From Actinomycetes bacterium (GTDB lineage: Bacteria > Actinomycetota > Acidimicrobiia > Acidimicrobiales > Acidimicrobiaceae), in the NCBI GenBank assembly GCA_021844725.1, contig JAKBSX010000029.1:1-12543 (forward strand): a DNA stretch of 12,543 nt. The letters are read 5' to 3'. The notes below the pieces were generated by a model that did no database searches, was not told where the DNA came from, and saw nothing but the letters and a program-made list of their open reading frames with translations. Positions 1 to 6,271 of the stretch are shown one piece after another. Made by a program: the position numbers and the translations under genes. Numbering within the stretch: position 1 is the first letter of the stretch; each line of letters begins with the position of its first letter.

Positions 1-802
1 GTGGATTGACCCTCACTGCCATATACATGGCGAAGAAAATCCCATAGAACTTGCGCGAAATGCATTTGCCGCTTCTGTAGATTCGCTGATATGTGTAGGG
101 ACAGATGTTACGACTTCGCATGCTGCGTTAGGTGTTGCAAATACCATCGAGAGTGAGATTAGAGACGGCGCAGATGATCTTCCGAGAGTATTTTCTACGA
201 TTGGACTTCATCCGCATGATGCATCCAATCAAGGTATGGCTGGGATTGCTGGCATTGAGCAGCTTCTCAAATTGTACGGGACAACCAAAGGCAATGGACT
301 TGTTGGAGTTGGCGAATGTGGTTTAGATTACTACTATTTACACTCTAAAAAGTCGGATCAACAGAAGGTTTTTTCTAGGCAAATCGAGTTCGCAAAAGCT
401 TATAATTTGACACTAATTATTCATACCAGAGACTCCTGGGAGGACACTTTTTCAATATTAGATGAGTGTGGAGTACCTGATAGAATGGTATTTCATTGTT
501 TTACTGGTGATCGCGATATCGCATTTAAAGCAGTAGAAATCGGAGCATTTCTTTCCTTTTCGGGTATGGTTACTTTTAAGAATGCCGAGTCAATTCGGGA
601 GGCTGCTAGAGCTGTACCTCTAGATCGAATTCTTCTTGAAACTGACTCCCCATATCTGGCACCAATTCCGCATAGAGGAAAACCAAACCTTCCAGAATAC
701 GTCTGCATTGTTGGGGAGTTTATGGCTGATTTACGGAAAGTGTCCGCAGAGGAGTTGTCCCGTTATGTCAAAGCGGCAGCAAGTGAGTGTTTTTTGATCT
801 AA
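1..802 (+). CDS. tatD: TatD family metal-dependent hydrolase (DNase), 5' end cut
   Basis: TIM-barrel metal-dependent hydrolase of the TatD family, whose members act as 3'-5' DNases or in quality control in the cytoplasm. The reading frame is open from base 2, giving 266 visible residues; TatD proteins are usually about 255-270 residues, so only the start codon or a few residues are missing. Base 1 is G, so the start codon could end there. All metal-ligand motifs are visible, numbered from the first visible codon: DPHCH at 3-7 (D-x-H-x-H), GECGLD at 104-109 with Glu105, IIHTRD with His141, VFHCFTGD with His165, and ETDSPYLAP with Asp215. The C-terminal RGKPNLP signature is also present. It heads the conserved actinobacterial block with ksgA and ispE. 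Family assignment is secure; exact substrate is not known from sequence. Confidence 0.93.
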   Translation, partial: WIDPHCHIHGEENPIELARNAFAASVDSLICVGTDVTTSHAALGVANTIESEIRDGADDLPRVFSTIGLHPHDASNQGMAGIAGIEQLLKLYGTTKGNGLVGVGECGLDYYYLHSKKSDQQKVFSRQIEFAKAYNLTLIIHTRDSWEDTFSILDECGVPDRMVFHCFTGDRDIAFKAVEIGAFLSFSGMVTFKNAESIREAARAVPLDRILLETDSPYLAPIPHRGKPNLPEYVCIVGEFMADLRKVSAEELSRYVKAAASECFLI

Positions 803-974
803 TTGAGTCAAAAGTGACATGAATTTGAGGAAAGCAGGCTAACTTATCCAAGGCGTTTTGACATAGTGAAGGGCAATAGATACCCAGTAAACACGAAATC
901 CAAAATCCAGAGGCAATATCCCCGAGTGGAAGGAAAAAATCCTGAGGGTAACGAGCTCCTGGAGAAGTAGGTTC
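803..974 (+). promoter_or_regulatory. 172-base leader between tatD and the DPBB gene; possible promoter and structured 5' UTR
   Basis: No gene fits here. A perfect TTGACA (858-863) could be a -35 box, but the spaced -10 positions (for example TACCCA at 881-886) are poor. Downstream are small self-complementary pieces: GGG/CCC around 871-885 and an AGGA/TCCT hairpin at 931-943 with an A-rich loop. GGAGAAG at 961-967 is the likely ribosome binding site. Actinobacterial rpf and rlpA-type genes often carry a c-di-AMP riboswitch in this position, but I could not match the conserved core of that class or of any other riboswitch I know. I therefore call it only an untranslated leader. Confidence 0.35.
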
Positions 975-1676
975 GTGATGTCACTTGGTTTAAGTGCATC
1001 CGTGCTAGTAGTACCGCTTCTCCTTATTCAAGGTTCCTCTTCAAACACAGTTTTGAACGGGATAATAAATACAAATACGAATGATTCGCTAACTGCGTAT
1101 GAAGTCAGTGGGACGACAGCGACGATGGTGATTAGTGAGGGAACTCCTCATTTGAACACTCAGTCTGCCGGATTGACCACAGTGGTGAATGATATAAATT
1201 CCAAGCTTCATCCGCAGGCTAACACATTGGCATATGAATCAATTTCTTCAATAGTTCCGGCTGATCAGATTGTGGCAAACCAGACTGCTTTACCTAATAC
1301 TCTGATCGCCCCGGCTCATCCGGTTCTCCCCCCGCCCCCGCCGCCACCACCGCCACCACCACCACCACCAAAGCCCGTTTACACTACAATTGCACCAACG
1401 GTGGTCCACTATGTGGCTCCCGTGGCGACGTACAGTAACTCCAGAGTGGGTCCTGCATCTTGGTACGGTGCACCATTCGGTACCTGTGCTAATACTTGGT
1501 TGCCATTTGGCACAGTAGTCAAAATCATCAACCTTGGCACTGGGGCGACAACTACGTGTCGGGTAGAGGACAGAGGTCCGTATGTGGGAGGCAGAATTCT
1601 TGACATGTCGGAGGGTACTTTTTCGCAAGTGGCTAGTACTTCCCAGGGCGTTATCGATATCAAGATGGAGTGGTAG
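975..1676 (+). CDS. Secreted proline-rich protein with RlpA-like double-psi beta-barrel domain
   Basis: A 233-residue exported protein. The N-terminus is hydrophobic (about residues 4-20, LGLSASVLVVPLLLIQG) and could be a signal peptide, although it lacks the usual positive n-region. Residues 24-115 are low-complexity, Ser/Thr/Asn-rich. Residues 119-132 are 14 consecutive prolines, a likely wall-spanning spacer. The C-terminal domain (about 159-233) is a double-psi beta-barrel of the RlpA/3D type: ASWYG, then LPFGTVVKIINL, then EDRGPYVGGRILDMSE. Such domains bind or cleave peptidoglycan; here only the fold can be claimed, not activity. GTG975 was chosen because GGAGAAG (961-967) lies at good distance; ATG978 is the alternative, and no other start exists before the stop at 888-890. 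It sits between tatD and ksgA, where many actinobacteria encode RpfB. No DUF348, G5 or Rpf domain is present. Confidence 0.85.
   Translation: MMSLGLSASVLVVPLLLIQGSSSNTVLNGIINTNTNDSLTAYEVSGTTATMVISEGTPHLNTQSAGLTTVVNDINSKLHPQANTLAYESISSIVPADQIVANQTALPNTLIAPAHPVLPPPPPPPPPPPPPPKPVYTTIAPTVVHYVAPVATYSNSRVGPASWYGAPFGTCANTWLPFGTVVKIINLGTGATTTCRVEDRGPYVGGRILDMSEGTFSQVASTSQGVIDIKMEW
1329..1370 (+). repeat. Polyproline codon tract (14 Pro codons) ending in six CCA triplets
   Basis: Fourteen uninterrupted CCN codons; the last six (1353-1370) are a perfect CCA microsatellite and the first eight mix CCC, CCG and CCA. Slippage in whole triplets would change spacer length without a frameshift. Runs of this kind stall ribosomes and depend on elongation factor P, by general knowledge. 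Confidence 0.9.
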
Positions 1677-1732
1677 TTCAGCTTTCGCCTGATTAGTCTC
1701 AATTGTGGATTTATTCATAAGGGTGAGAGTCA

Positions 1733-2572
1733 TTGCTAGGTCGCGGCGAGATAAAGAATATTTTGGCCAAATATGAGCTTGCACCGAGTCGCGCACTTGG
1801 TCAAAATTTTCTGTCTGATCCAAACGTTGCAAATAAGATCGTCAGTTTGGCATCAGTTGATAACCAGGACTGGGTAGTGGAGATAGGACCCGGAGTCGGT
1901 TCGCTCACAGTGGTTCTTGCCGGCCGAGCCAAAGAAGTTCTCGCGGTCGAATTAGACCGGTATCTAATTCCGGCTATTGATGAAACAATTAATCGCCTGG
2001 GACTTTCAAATGTCACTGTTATCCACGGCGATGCTATGAAAATAGATTTCAGCACCCTGCTAAACGCTAGCAATGCCTGGAAACTGGTGGCAAATCTGCC
2101 TTACAATATTTCCACCCCGTTGATCATTAACCTGCTTGAGAGCTGTGAGCAGATATCAGCGATGTTGGTCATGGTCCAGAAAGAAGTCGGGGAGAGGATC
2201 TGCGCTGCTCCGGGTAGCTCTGTTTTTAGTGGAGTTGCGCTCAAGGTGGGCTATTTCGCCAGAGCAAAGATTGTCTCATCAATATCGAGAGAGGTCTTCA
2301 TTCCAAAGCCGAATGTTGATTCAGTTCTGGTTCAGGTAGTGCGGAGGGAGCCAACGGAGCTTGACCTGGATCCGGATCTATACAAAAAGGTATTCTCGCT
2401 TTCAAGAGTTGCTTTTTCTAATCGGCGCCAAATGATCCGCAGGACCCTATCTTCCTATTTGTCCAGTGATGATTTCGCAGAGATTGGCATTGATCCGACC
2501 AGAAGGCCGGAGACGCTGAATCTCGATGACTGGAAGATGATTGCTAAAAAGGTTACCACGGAGGTCAATTAG
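1733..2572 (+). CDS. rsmA (ksgA): 16S rRNA (adenine1518-N6/adenine1519-N6)-dimethyltransferase
   Basis: KsgA/RsmA dimethylates the two adjacent adenines in the helix 45 loop of 16S rRNA with S-adenosylmethionine, late in small-subunit maturation. The 279-residue product has the full family layout: PSRALGQNFLSDP at 18-30, SAM motif EIGPGVGS at 50-57, the acidic AVELD at 71-75 that binds the ribose, GDAM at 99-102, catalytic NLPY at 121-124, VQKEVGERI at 148-156, IPKPNVDS at 190-197, and the basic C-terminal FSNRRQMIRRTL at 228-239. Length is normal. The start is TTG1733: an in-frame TGA lies at 1724-1726 with no other start codon between, and GGGTGAGAG (1721-1729) serves as ribosome binding site. 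The stop is two bases before ispE, so the two are almost certainly cotranscribed. Confidence 0.96.
   Translation: MLGRGEIKNILAKYELAPSRALGQNFLSDPNVANKIVSLASVDNQDWVVEIGPGVGSLTVVLAGRAKEVLAVELDRYLIPAIDETINRLGLSNVTVIHGDAMKIDFSTLLNASNAWKLVANLPYNISTPLIINLLESCEQISAMLVMVQKEVGERICAAPGSSVFSGVALKVGYFARAKIVSSISREVFIPKPNVDSVLVQVVRREPTELDLDPDLYKKVFSLSRVAFSNRRQMIRRTLSSYLSSDDFAEIGIDPTRRPETLNLDDWKMIAKKVTTEVN
2560..2565 (+). promoter_or_regulatory. Ribosome binding site of ispE inside the ksgA 3' end
   Basis: GGAGGT lies 9 bases before ATG2575, overlapping the last codons of ksgA. It fixes the ispE start and suggests translational coupling. Confidence 0.75.
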
Positions 2573-2574
2573 GG

Positions 2575-3390
2575 ATGGCCATCAGCCTTTTTTCGCCCGC
2601 AAAACTCACCAAGTATCTAAAGATAACCGGAGTGAGATCTGACGGGATGCATCAAATTGAAGCCGAGATGGTGAGCCTTAGTTTTGGCGATAAGATTGTG
2701 ATTTCTGGCGGATATGGCATTGAGATTATCGATGAGGATAACTGGATGCAAAGCTTAGGTGTGGACATCACAGCAATTCCGCTGGGCGAAGATAATCTGA
2801 TGTCAAGAGCGTTGCGTTTGGTCGACAGGCAGGCTCATATTCGGCTAGTGAAGCGGATTCCGCCTGGTGCGGGCTTGGGGGGAGGATCATCCAACGCTGG
2901 GGCTGTATTAAGGCATTTCGGGGCAGGAGGGAACGAAAGAAAGGCTGCTCTTTTAGGAGCCGATGTTCCATTTTGTGTAAACGGGGGAAGAGCAATTGCT
3001 AGTGGGATTGGCGAGCACCTTCAAAGTCTCAGCTACCGATTTGAAAGTTATGTGATGCTGATATCCCCATTTGGGGTATCAACTCCTGAAGTGTATAAAT
3101 GTTATGACCGGATAGGAACAGGTGGGAAGGATCCAGTCAATCACCTTGAAGCTGCTGCTCTCACTTGTGAGCCACGGTTGAAGGATTCCAGAGCGGTTTT
3201 GGCTGAAATATCGGGCCGTGAACCTTATTTGGCAGGGAGCGGATCCACTTACTTTGTACAAGGTACGTTAGACGATTTTGACTCTGAGTTGGAAATAAAA
3301 CAACTCGATGATTTTCGTTTTGCCGACATATCGGATGGTTCGACGAAATACCGCCTGGTTGAAACCTATAGTGTTCCACGAGCGGTGTGA
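2575..3390 (+). CDS. ispE: 4-diphosphocytidyl-2-C-methyl-D-erythritol kinase (MEP pathway)
   Basis: IspE phosphorylates the 2-hydroxyl of CDP-methylerythritol with ATP, the fourth step of the MEP route to isoprenoids. It is a GHMP kinase of 271 residues, at the short end for the family. Visible motifs are: SPAKL at 7-11 with the active-site Lys10; DGMHQ at 23-27 with the conserved His26; the glycine-rich ATP loop IPPGAGLGGGSSNA at 95-108; GADVPF at 128-133 with the catalytic Asp130; and SGSTYFV at 222-228, the third GHMP motif. Position 12 is Thr where the common pattern PAK(I/L)N has Asn; I do not know whether this changes substrate contact. ATG2575 has an ideal ribosome binding site. Last gene of the + strand block; it converges on the bS22 gene. 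Confidence 0.93.
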   Translation: MAISLFSPAKLTKYLKITGVRSDGMHQIEAEMVSLSFGDKIVISGGYGIEIIDEDNWMQSLGVDITAIPLGEDNLMSRALRLVDRQAHIRLVKRIPPGAGLGGGSSNAGAVLRHFGAGGNERKAALLGADVPFCVNGGRAIASGIGEHLQSLSYRFESYVMLISPFGVSTPEVYKCYDRIGTGGKDPVNHLEAAALTCEPRLKDSRAVLAEISGREPYLAGSGSTYFVQGTLDDFDSELEIKQLDDFRFADISDGSTKYRLVETYSVPRAV

Positions 3391-3416
3391 ATTGATCTGA
3401 AGATTTGTTAGGGCAT

Positions 3417-3455
3417 TAACCCCGAGGATTTGGTAATACGAAACCCTCGGGGTTA
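3417..3455. terminator. Hairpin between convergent ispE and bS22 gene (candidate bidirectional terminator)
   Basis: A perfect 11-bp inverted repeat, TAACCCCGAGG at 3417-3427 and its complement at 3445-3455, can extend by three A-T pairs past one mismatch. It lies 27 bases after the ispE stop. The right arm contains the bS22 stop codon (3453-3455, minus strand). Neither side is followed by a T tract, so intrinsic termination is not certain; attenuation of read-through or mRNA 3'-end protection are alternatives. Confidence 0.6.
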
Positions 3456-3554
3456 CTTACCAGCAGCTCGACGTTGCCATCTAGTTGCCTTCAACATCTT
3501 CTTATGCTTCTTTTTGCGCATGCGCTTACGACGTTTCTTAATTAATGATCCCAT
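3453..3554 (-). CDS. Small ribosomal subunit protein bS22 (AURKAIP1/COX24-domain protein)
   Basis: A 33-residue, extremely basic protein: [19 protein letters not shown], then a Met-Leu-Lys-Ala-Thr-Arg segment and a tail ending RRAAGK. This is the pattern of the bS22 family seen in Actinobacteria ([19 protein letters not shown]...). By established knowledge it is a ribosomal protein bound to 16S rRNA in mycobacterial 30S subunits. More than half of the residues are Lys, Arg or His. It starts at ATG (3554-3552, minus strand) and ends at TAA (3455-3453). It is too short for most gene finders. No clear ribosome binding site precedes the ATG; the upstream bases read TTTTGTTCCCT. It is convergent with ispE and shares its downstream hairpin. 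Confidence 0.93.
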   Translation of the reverse strand: MGSLIKKRRKRMRKKKHKKMLKATRWQRRAAGK

Positions 3555-3629
3555 AGGGAACAAAACAATAGCCGATATTTTTAGAAGTCGGGCTGATAAG
3601 CATCGATAATGCCGAAATCACGTGTTGAA

Positions 3630-3635
3630 ATTATA
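3630..3635 (-). promoter_or_regulatory. Candidate -10 box of the bS22 gene
   Basis: On the minus strand a perfect TATAAT lies 75 bases before the bS22 start codon, which predicts a leader of about 70 bases. No good -35 hexamer is seen at 16-18 bases upstream, so this is a single-box match in an A+T-rich stretch. Confidence 0.35.
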
Positions 3636-3696
3636 CAAAACATAAAATAACCCAGGCATAAAACATGTTCGTTCCATCTAGGATCTTTGTGTTGAT

Positions 3697-3769
3697 TGGC
3701 GGGTAGTTCAACCGGCAGAACGCCTGACTTTGGATCAGGAGGTTGGAGGTTCGAGCCCTCCCCCGCCAG
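3697..3769 (+). tRNA. tRNA-Gln (anticodon TTG)
   Basis: The full cloverleaf can be drawn. The acceptor stem TGGCGGG (3697-3703) pairs with CCCGCCA (3762-3768) and the discriminator is G3769. The D arm contains GTTC...GAAC. The anticodon stem CCTGA/TCAGG encloses the 7-base loop CTTTGGA, giving anticodon TTG, which reads CAA. The T arm GGAGG/CCTCC encloses loop TTCGAGC. The 3' CCA is not encoded (the next bases are CGG), so it must be added by the CCA-adding enzyme. No clear terminator follows; a T6 run occurs at about 3804-3809. Confidence 0.96.
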
Positions 3770-4349
3770 CGGTATAGTGGCATTTAGCAGCCCATAATCA
3801 GAATTTTTTGATATCTGGACAAATCTTCTTTGGTGAGTAGTTGGCGTACTGTTTGAAAAATTCTTCGATGGTTTTCAGATCCGGTTTTAGGACTTCTATT
3901 TATGAGCATGGGCAGCCTGGACCCTACACCAGATACAAATCTATCTCTAAATCCCAAGCCGAATTATATAGAGTTATCTATAAATCAGTAATCAAGAATA
4001 TTTCTCAATTTCTCAGGCCAAGGATCACATAATACCAGGTAAAGGTATCCATATGTAATGTCTTGCCAACTGCCGAGCAACCAGCGACCAAATGGAAATC
4101 AGATGACTGGACATTAGGAAAAAACTGGGACTCAAGGCCGATGAGATGACTTGGTGAATCCAGAGAGTCATATATAATAACCGGAATCTGAACGGCCAAA
4201 CTAGGGTGTATTCGACGAGCGGGAAGATTTTCTGTGCGGGAAGATTTTCTGTGTCTGCCTGAAGACGCGATTTCAATTATTGGGTAGCGTGCGGGTCTTC
4301 CCATCCTTCAGATTGCGAAAAGAGTTTGCAAATAGGTTGGTGGGAGCTA
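3770..4349. other. 580-base stretch without a supported gene
   Basis: Short open frames exist on both strands (63 codons on +, 3841-4032; 99 codons on -, 4304-4005), but none has a good ribosome binding site, normal composition or a recognisable family. The region lies exactly where the window changes from housekeeping genes and a tRNA gene to surface-glycan genes. It could be a decayed remnant, a long untranslated region of the dehydrogenase operon, or both. The only clear internal structure is the 17-bp tandem repeat listed separately. Confidence 0.5.
4219..4252. repeat. Perfect 17-bp tandem duplication
   Basis: The unit GCGGGAAGATTTTCTGT occurs twice head to tail, at 4219-4235 and 4236-4252, without a mismatch. 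Because 17 is not a multiple of three, the duplication would shift any reading frame crossing it, in agreement with a non-coding or decayed stretch. It ends about 97 bases before the preferred start of the dehydrogenase gene. Confidence 0.9.
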
Positions 4350-5543
4350 TTGGATAATTTTACATATGATGCTGTGTTGGTTGGTGGCTGCGGGCATGTC
4401 GGACTACCTTTGGGTCTTGCGTTGGCTAAGAATGGGATGCACGTCGCACTGCAGGATATTTCCGCTGACGCTGTTGACAGTGTAAATAAAGGTGAGATGC
4501 CCTTTGCGGAAGACGGTGCTGATCATATTCTGAAAGAACTTATAGGCAAGCGTATTTTCGCGACCACAAATCCTGAGGTCGTATCTGAGGCGAGCACTGT
4601 CATCGTGATTATTGGTACGCCGGTGGATGAGCACCAGAATCCGGAACCGCATAAAGTGGTTCAGACTATAAAAGAGCTCGGGGCCTACTTTAGGTCGAAT
4701 CAGCTCCTAGTACTGCGCAGCACTATCTACCCAGGTACTACTGCTCTCATCGAAGGAGTAGTTGACAGTCTCGGCTTGTGTATCGAAGTTGCGTTTTGTC
4801 CTGAACGTATAGCAGAGGGTAGAGCCATGCAAGAGCTCTTCGAACTCCCGCAGATCGTTTCCTCGAGGACTCAGAAAGGATTCGATCGGGCTTCAGATCT
4901 TTTTCGTGTGTTGACTGGAAAGATCGTGAGGCTGACTCCTGAGGAGGCAGAGCTTGCGAAGCTCTTCACCAACACATGGCGGTATATAAAGTTCGCAACC
5001 GCCAATCAACTGTTTATGATGGCCGAGAATTTTGGTCTTGATTACGAGACCATACGCAAAGGAGTGTCAGAAGACTATCCGAGAGCGGCTGATCTACCGA
5101 GCGCAGGTTTTGCCGCAGGTCCATGTTTGCTAAAGGATACCCTGCAGCTTGCGGCATTTAATAACAACGAGTTCTTTTTGGGCCAAGCTGCAATCAATGT
5201 CAACGAAGGTTTGCCGTACTTCATTGTGTCAAGGCTGGCCAGGAAGTACAAACTGGACGCGTTGAAGATTGGCATACTTGGTATGGCCTTCAAGGGCGAA
5301 TCCGATGACACAAGATCAAGCCTTGCCTACAAGCTCAAAAGAGTGCTCAGATACCGTGCGGCAGAGGTTTTTACAACAGACCCTTATGTTAGAGGGGATC
5401 GCGACTTGCTTCCACTTGAAGAGGTGCTTGAGAACTCTGATCTGCTTATAATCGGGTCACCGCATGTGATATACCGGGAATTGGAAACTGCGACTCCGAT
5501 TGTCGACGTCTGGGGGCTACGTGGCCCCAAATCAGGTTTATGA
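4350..5543 (+). CDS. Nucleotide-sugar dehydrogenase (UDP-sugar 6-dehydrogenase, WecC/WbpA/Ugd superfamily)
   Basis: Such enzymes oxidise C6 of a UDP-sugar to a uronic acid with two NAD+. Numbering here uses the alternative start TTG4326 (405 residues). Seen: N-terminal Rossmann motif GCGHVG at 21-26, IIGTPVDE at 95-102, RSTIYPGTT at 131-139, CPERIAEGRAM at 158-168 with ELPQIV following, Asn216 and Lys222 of the linker helix, catalytic Cys267 in GFAAGPCLLKD at 261-271, and the C-terminal domain with LGMAFKGESDDTR (318-330). The GRAM/ELPQIV features resemble UDP-HexNAc dehydrogenases (WecC/WbpA) more than UDP-glucose dehydrogenase; substrate is uncertain. I prefer TTG4350 (397 residues) because GGTGGGAG (4339-4346) precedes it and the Rossmann fold starts soon after. 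The stop overlaps the next start (ATGA), so it leads a coupled operon. Confidence 0.9.
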   Translation: MDNFTYDAVLVGGCGHVGLPLGLALAKNGMHVALQDISADAVDSVNKGEMPFAEDGADHILKELIGKRIFATTNPEVVSEASTVIVIIGTPVDEHQNPEPHKVVQTIKELGAYFRSNQLLVLRSTIYPGTTALIEGVVDSLGLCIEVAFCPERIAEGRAMQELFELPQIVSSRTQKGFDRASDLFRVLTGKIVRLTPEEAELAKLFTNTWRYIKFATANQLFMMAENFGLDYETIRKGVSEDYPRAADLPSAGFAAGPCLLKDTLQLAAFNNNEFFLGQAAINVNEGLPYFIVSRLARKYKLDALKIGILGMAFKGESDDTRSSLAYKLKRVLRYRAAEVFTTDPYVRGDRDLLPLEEVLENSDLLIIGSPHVIYRELETATPIVDVWGLRGPKSGL

Positions 5544-6271
5544 TACCGCGGGTATCTATTGTAGTCACGGCTTACAACGAAGGGGAAGAGATAGTTGCTC
5601 ATCTTGAGCGGCTCCTTGAGGCGGTTCTACTTCCTTGCGAAGTGATAGTTGTTTGTGACTCTTCAGCTGACTCCAGTATCAGATTTGTGGAAAAGGTGAT
5701 GTTGAATGATCCACGGATTTCGGTTGTAATAAACGAGTTTGGACGGGGTCCGGCTAGGGCAATCCGATACGGGTTTTCCTGTGCTTCCGCCCCCGTGGTC
5801 GTGGTTACCATGGCTGACGGTTGTGATGATCCATACCAAATTGACCAATTGGTGAGGCTAGTAGAGCGTGGTGTGGTCATAGCTGCCGCCTCGAGATATG
5901 CCCGAGGCGGCCAGGCAATCGGAGCCCCTTTTCTCAAAGGGCTTATGTCAAAGATGGCAGGAGTTTCCCTAAAGATTCTTGCTAACGTGGGTACTTGGGA
6001 TGCTACGAACTCTTTCAAGGCCTACTCTAAAGCCTTTGTGGAGGAGGTTGGGATTGAATCCGACGCTGGGTTTGAGGTCGGCCTGGAGCTTGTGGCCAAG
6101 GCTCGAAGAATGCGCAGGCCGGTGGCTGAAATACCCACAATATGGCTTGAAAGAACCGGTGGCGAATCGAAGTTCAGAGTGCTCGAGTGGTTGCCCAGGT
6201 ATCTGAAATGGTATTTTCACGCCTTCGGCAGAGACTCTGGGAAGACCAAGAATGGCCGCAATGGAGGATAA
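5540..6271 (+). CDS. Family 2 glycosyltransferase, polyprenyl-phosphate sugar synthase (DPM1)-like
   Basis: A 243-residue GT-A glycosyltransferase. VSIVVTAYNEGEEI (5-18) is the nucleotide-binding start of GT2, DGCDD at 93-97 stands at the DxD metal site, SRYARGG is at 118-124, GFEVGLELVAKA at 177-188, and the tail RTGGESKFRVLEW (205-217) matches the GESKF element of dolichyl-phosphate mannose synthases. There is no C-terminal pair of membrane helices as in GtrB, so it resembles the soluble DPM1 form. The likely reaction (inference) is transfer of a sugar from a nucleotide to polyprenyl phosphate at the inner membrane face. Its ATG overlaps the dehydrogenase stop by four bases and its end overlaps the epimerase start by 20, so all three are translationally coupled. 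Donor sugar cannot be read from sequence. Confidence 0.88.
   Translation: MIPRVSIVVTAYNEGEEIVAHLERLLEAVLLPCEVIVVCDSSADSSIRFVEKVMLNDPRISVVINEFGRGPARAIRYGFSCASAPVVVVTMADGCDDPYQIDQLVRLVERGVVIAAASRYARGGQAIGAPFLKGLMSKMAGVSLKILANVGTWDATNSFKAYSKAFVEEVGIESDAGFEVGLELVAKARRMRRPVAEIPTIWLERTGGESKFRVLEWLPRYLKWYFHAFGRDSGKTKNGRNGG

Noticed and set aside
893..974. Possible c-di-AMP (ydaO-type) or other known riboswitch in the leader
   Set aside because: Gene context would suit it, but the conserved core sequences of the class could not be found by eye, so no class is assigned.
1290..1832. 180-codon minus-strand frame with a Trp-rich run
   Set aside because: It is the shadow of the polyproline tract (CCA read backwards as TGG) and the start of ksgA; the + strand genes explain the sequence fully.
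3841..4032. 63-codon + strand frame after tRNA-Gln, TTG start
   Set aside because: No ribosome binding site, no family resemblance and atypical composition.
4005..4304. 99-codon minus-strand frame with a P-loop-like string (GCSAVGKT) near its end
   Set aside because: The pattern stands alone, with no following kinase or ATPase motifs, the ATG has no spaced ribosome binding site, and the 17-bp duplication runs through the frame. It may be chance or a decayed fragment; a profile search of this translation would decide.
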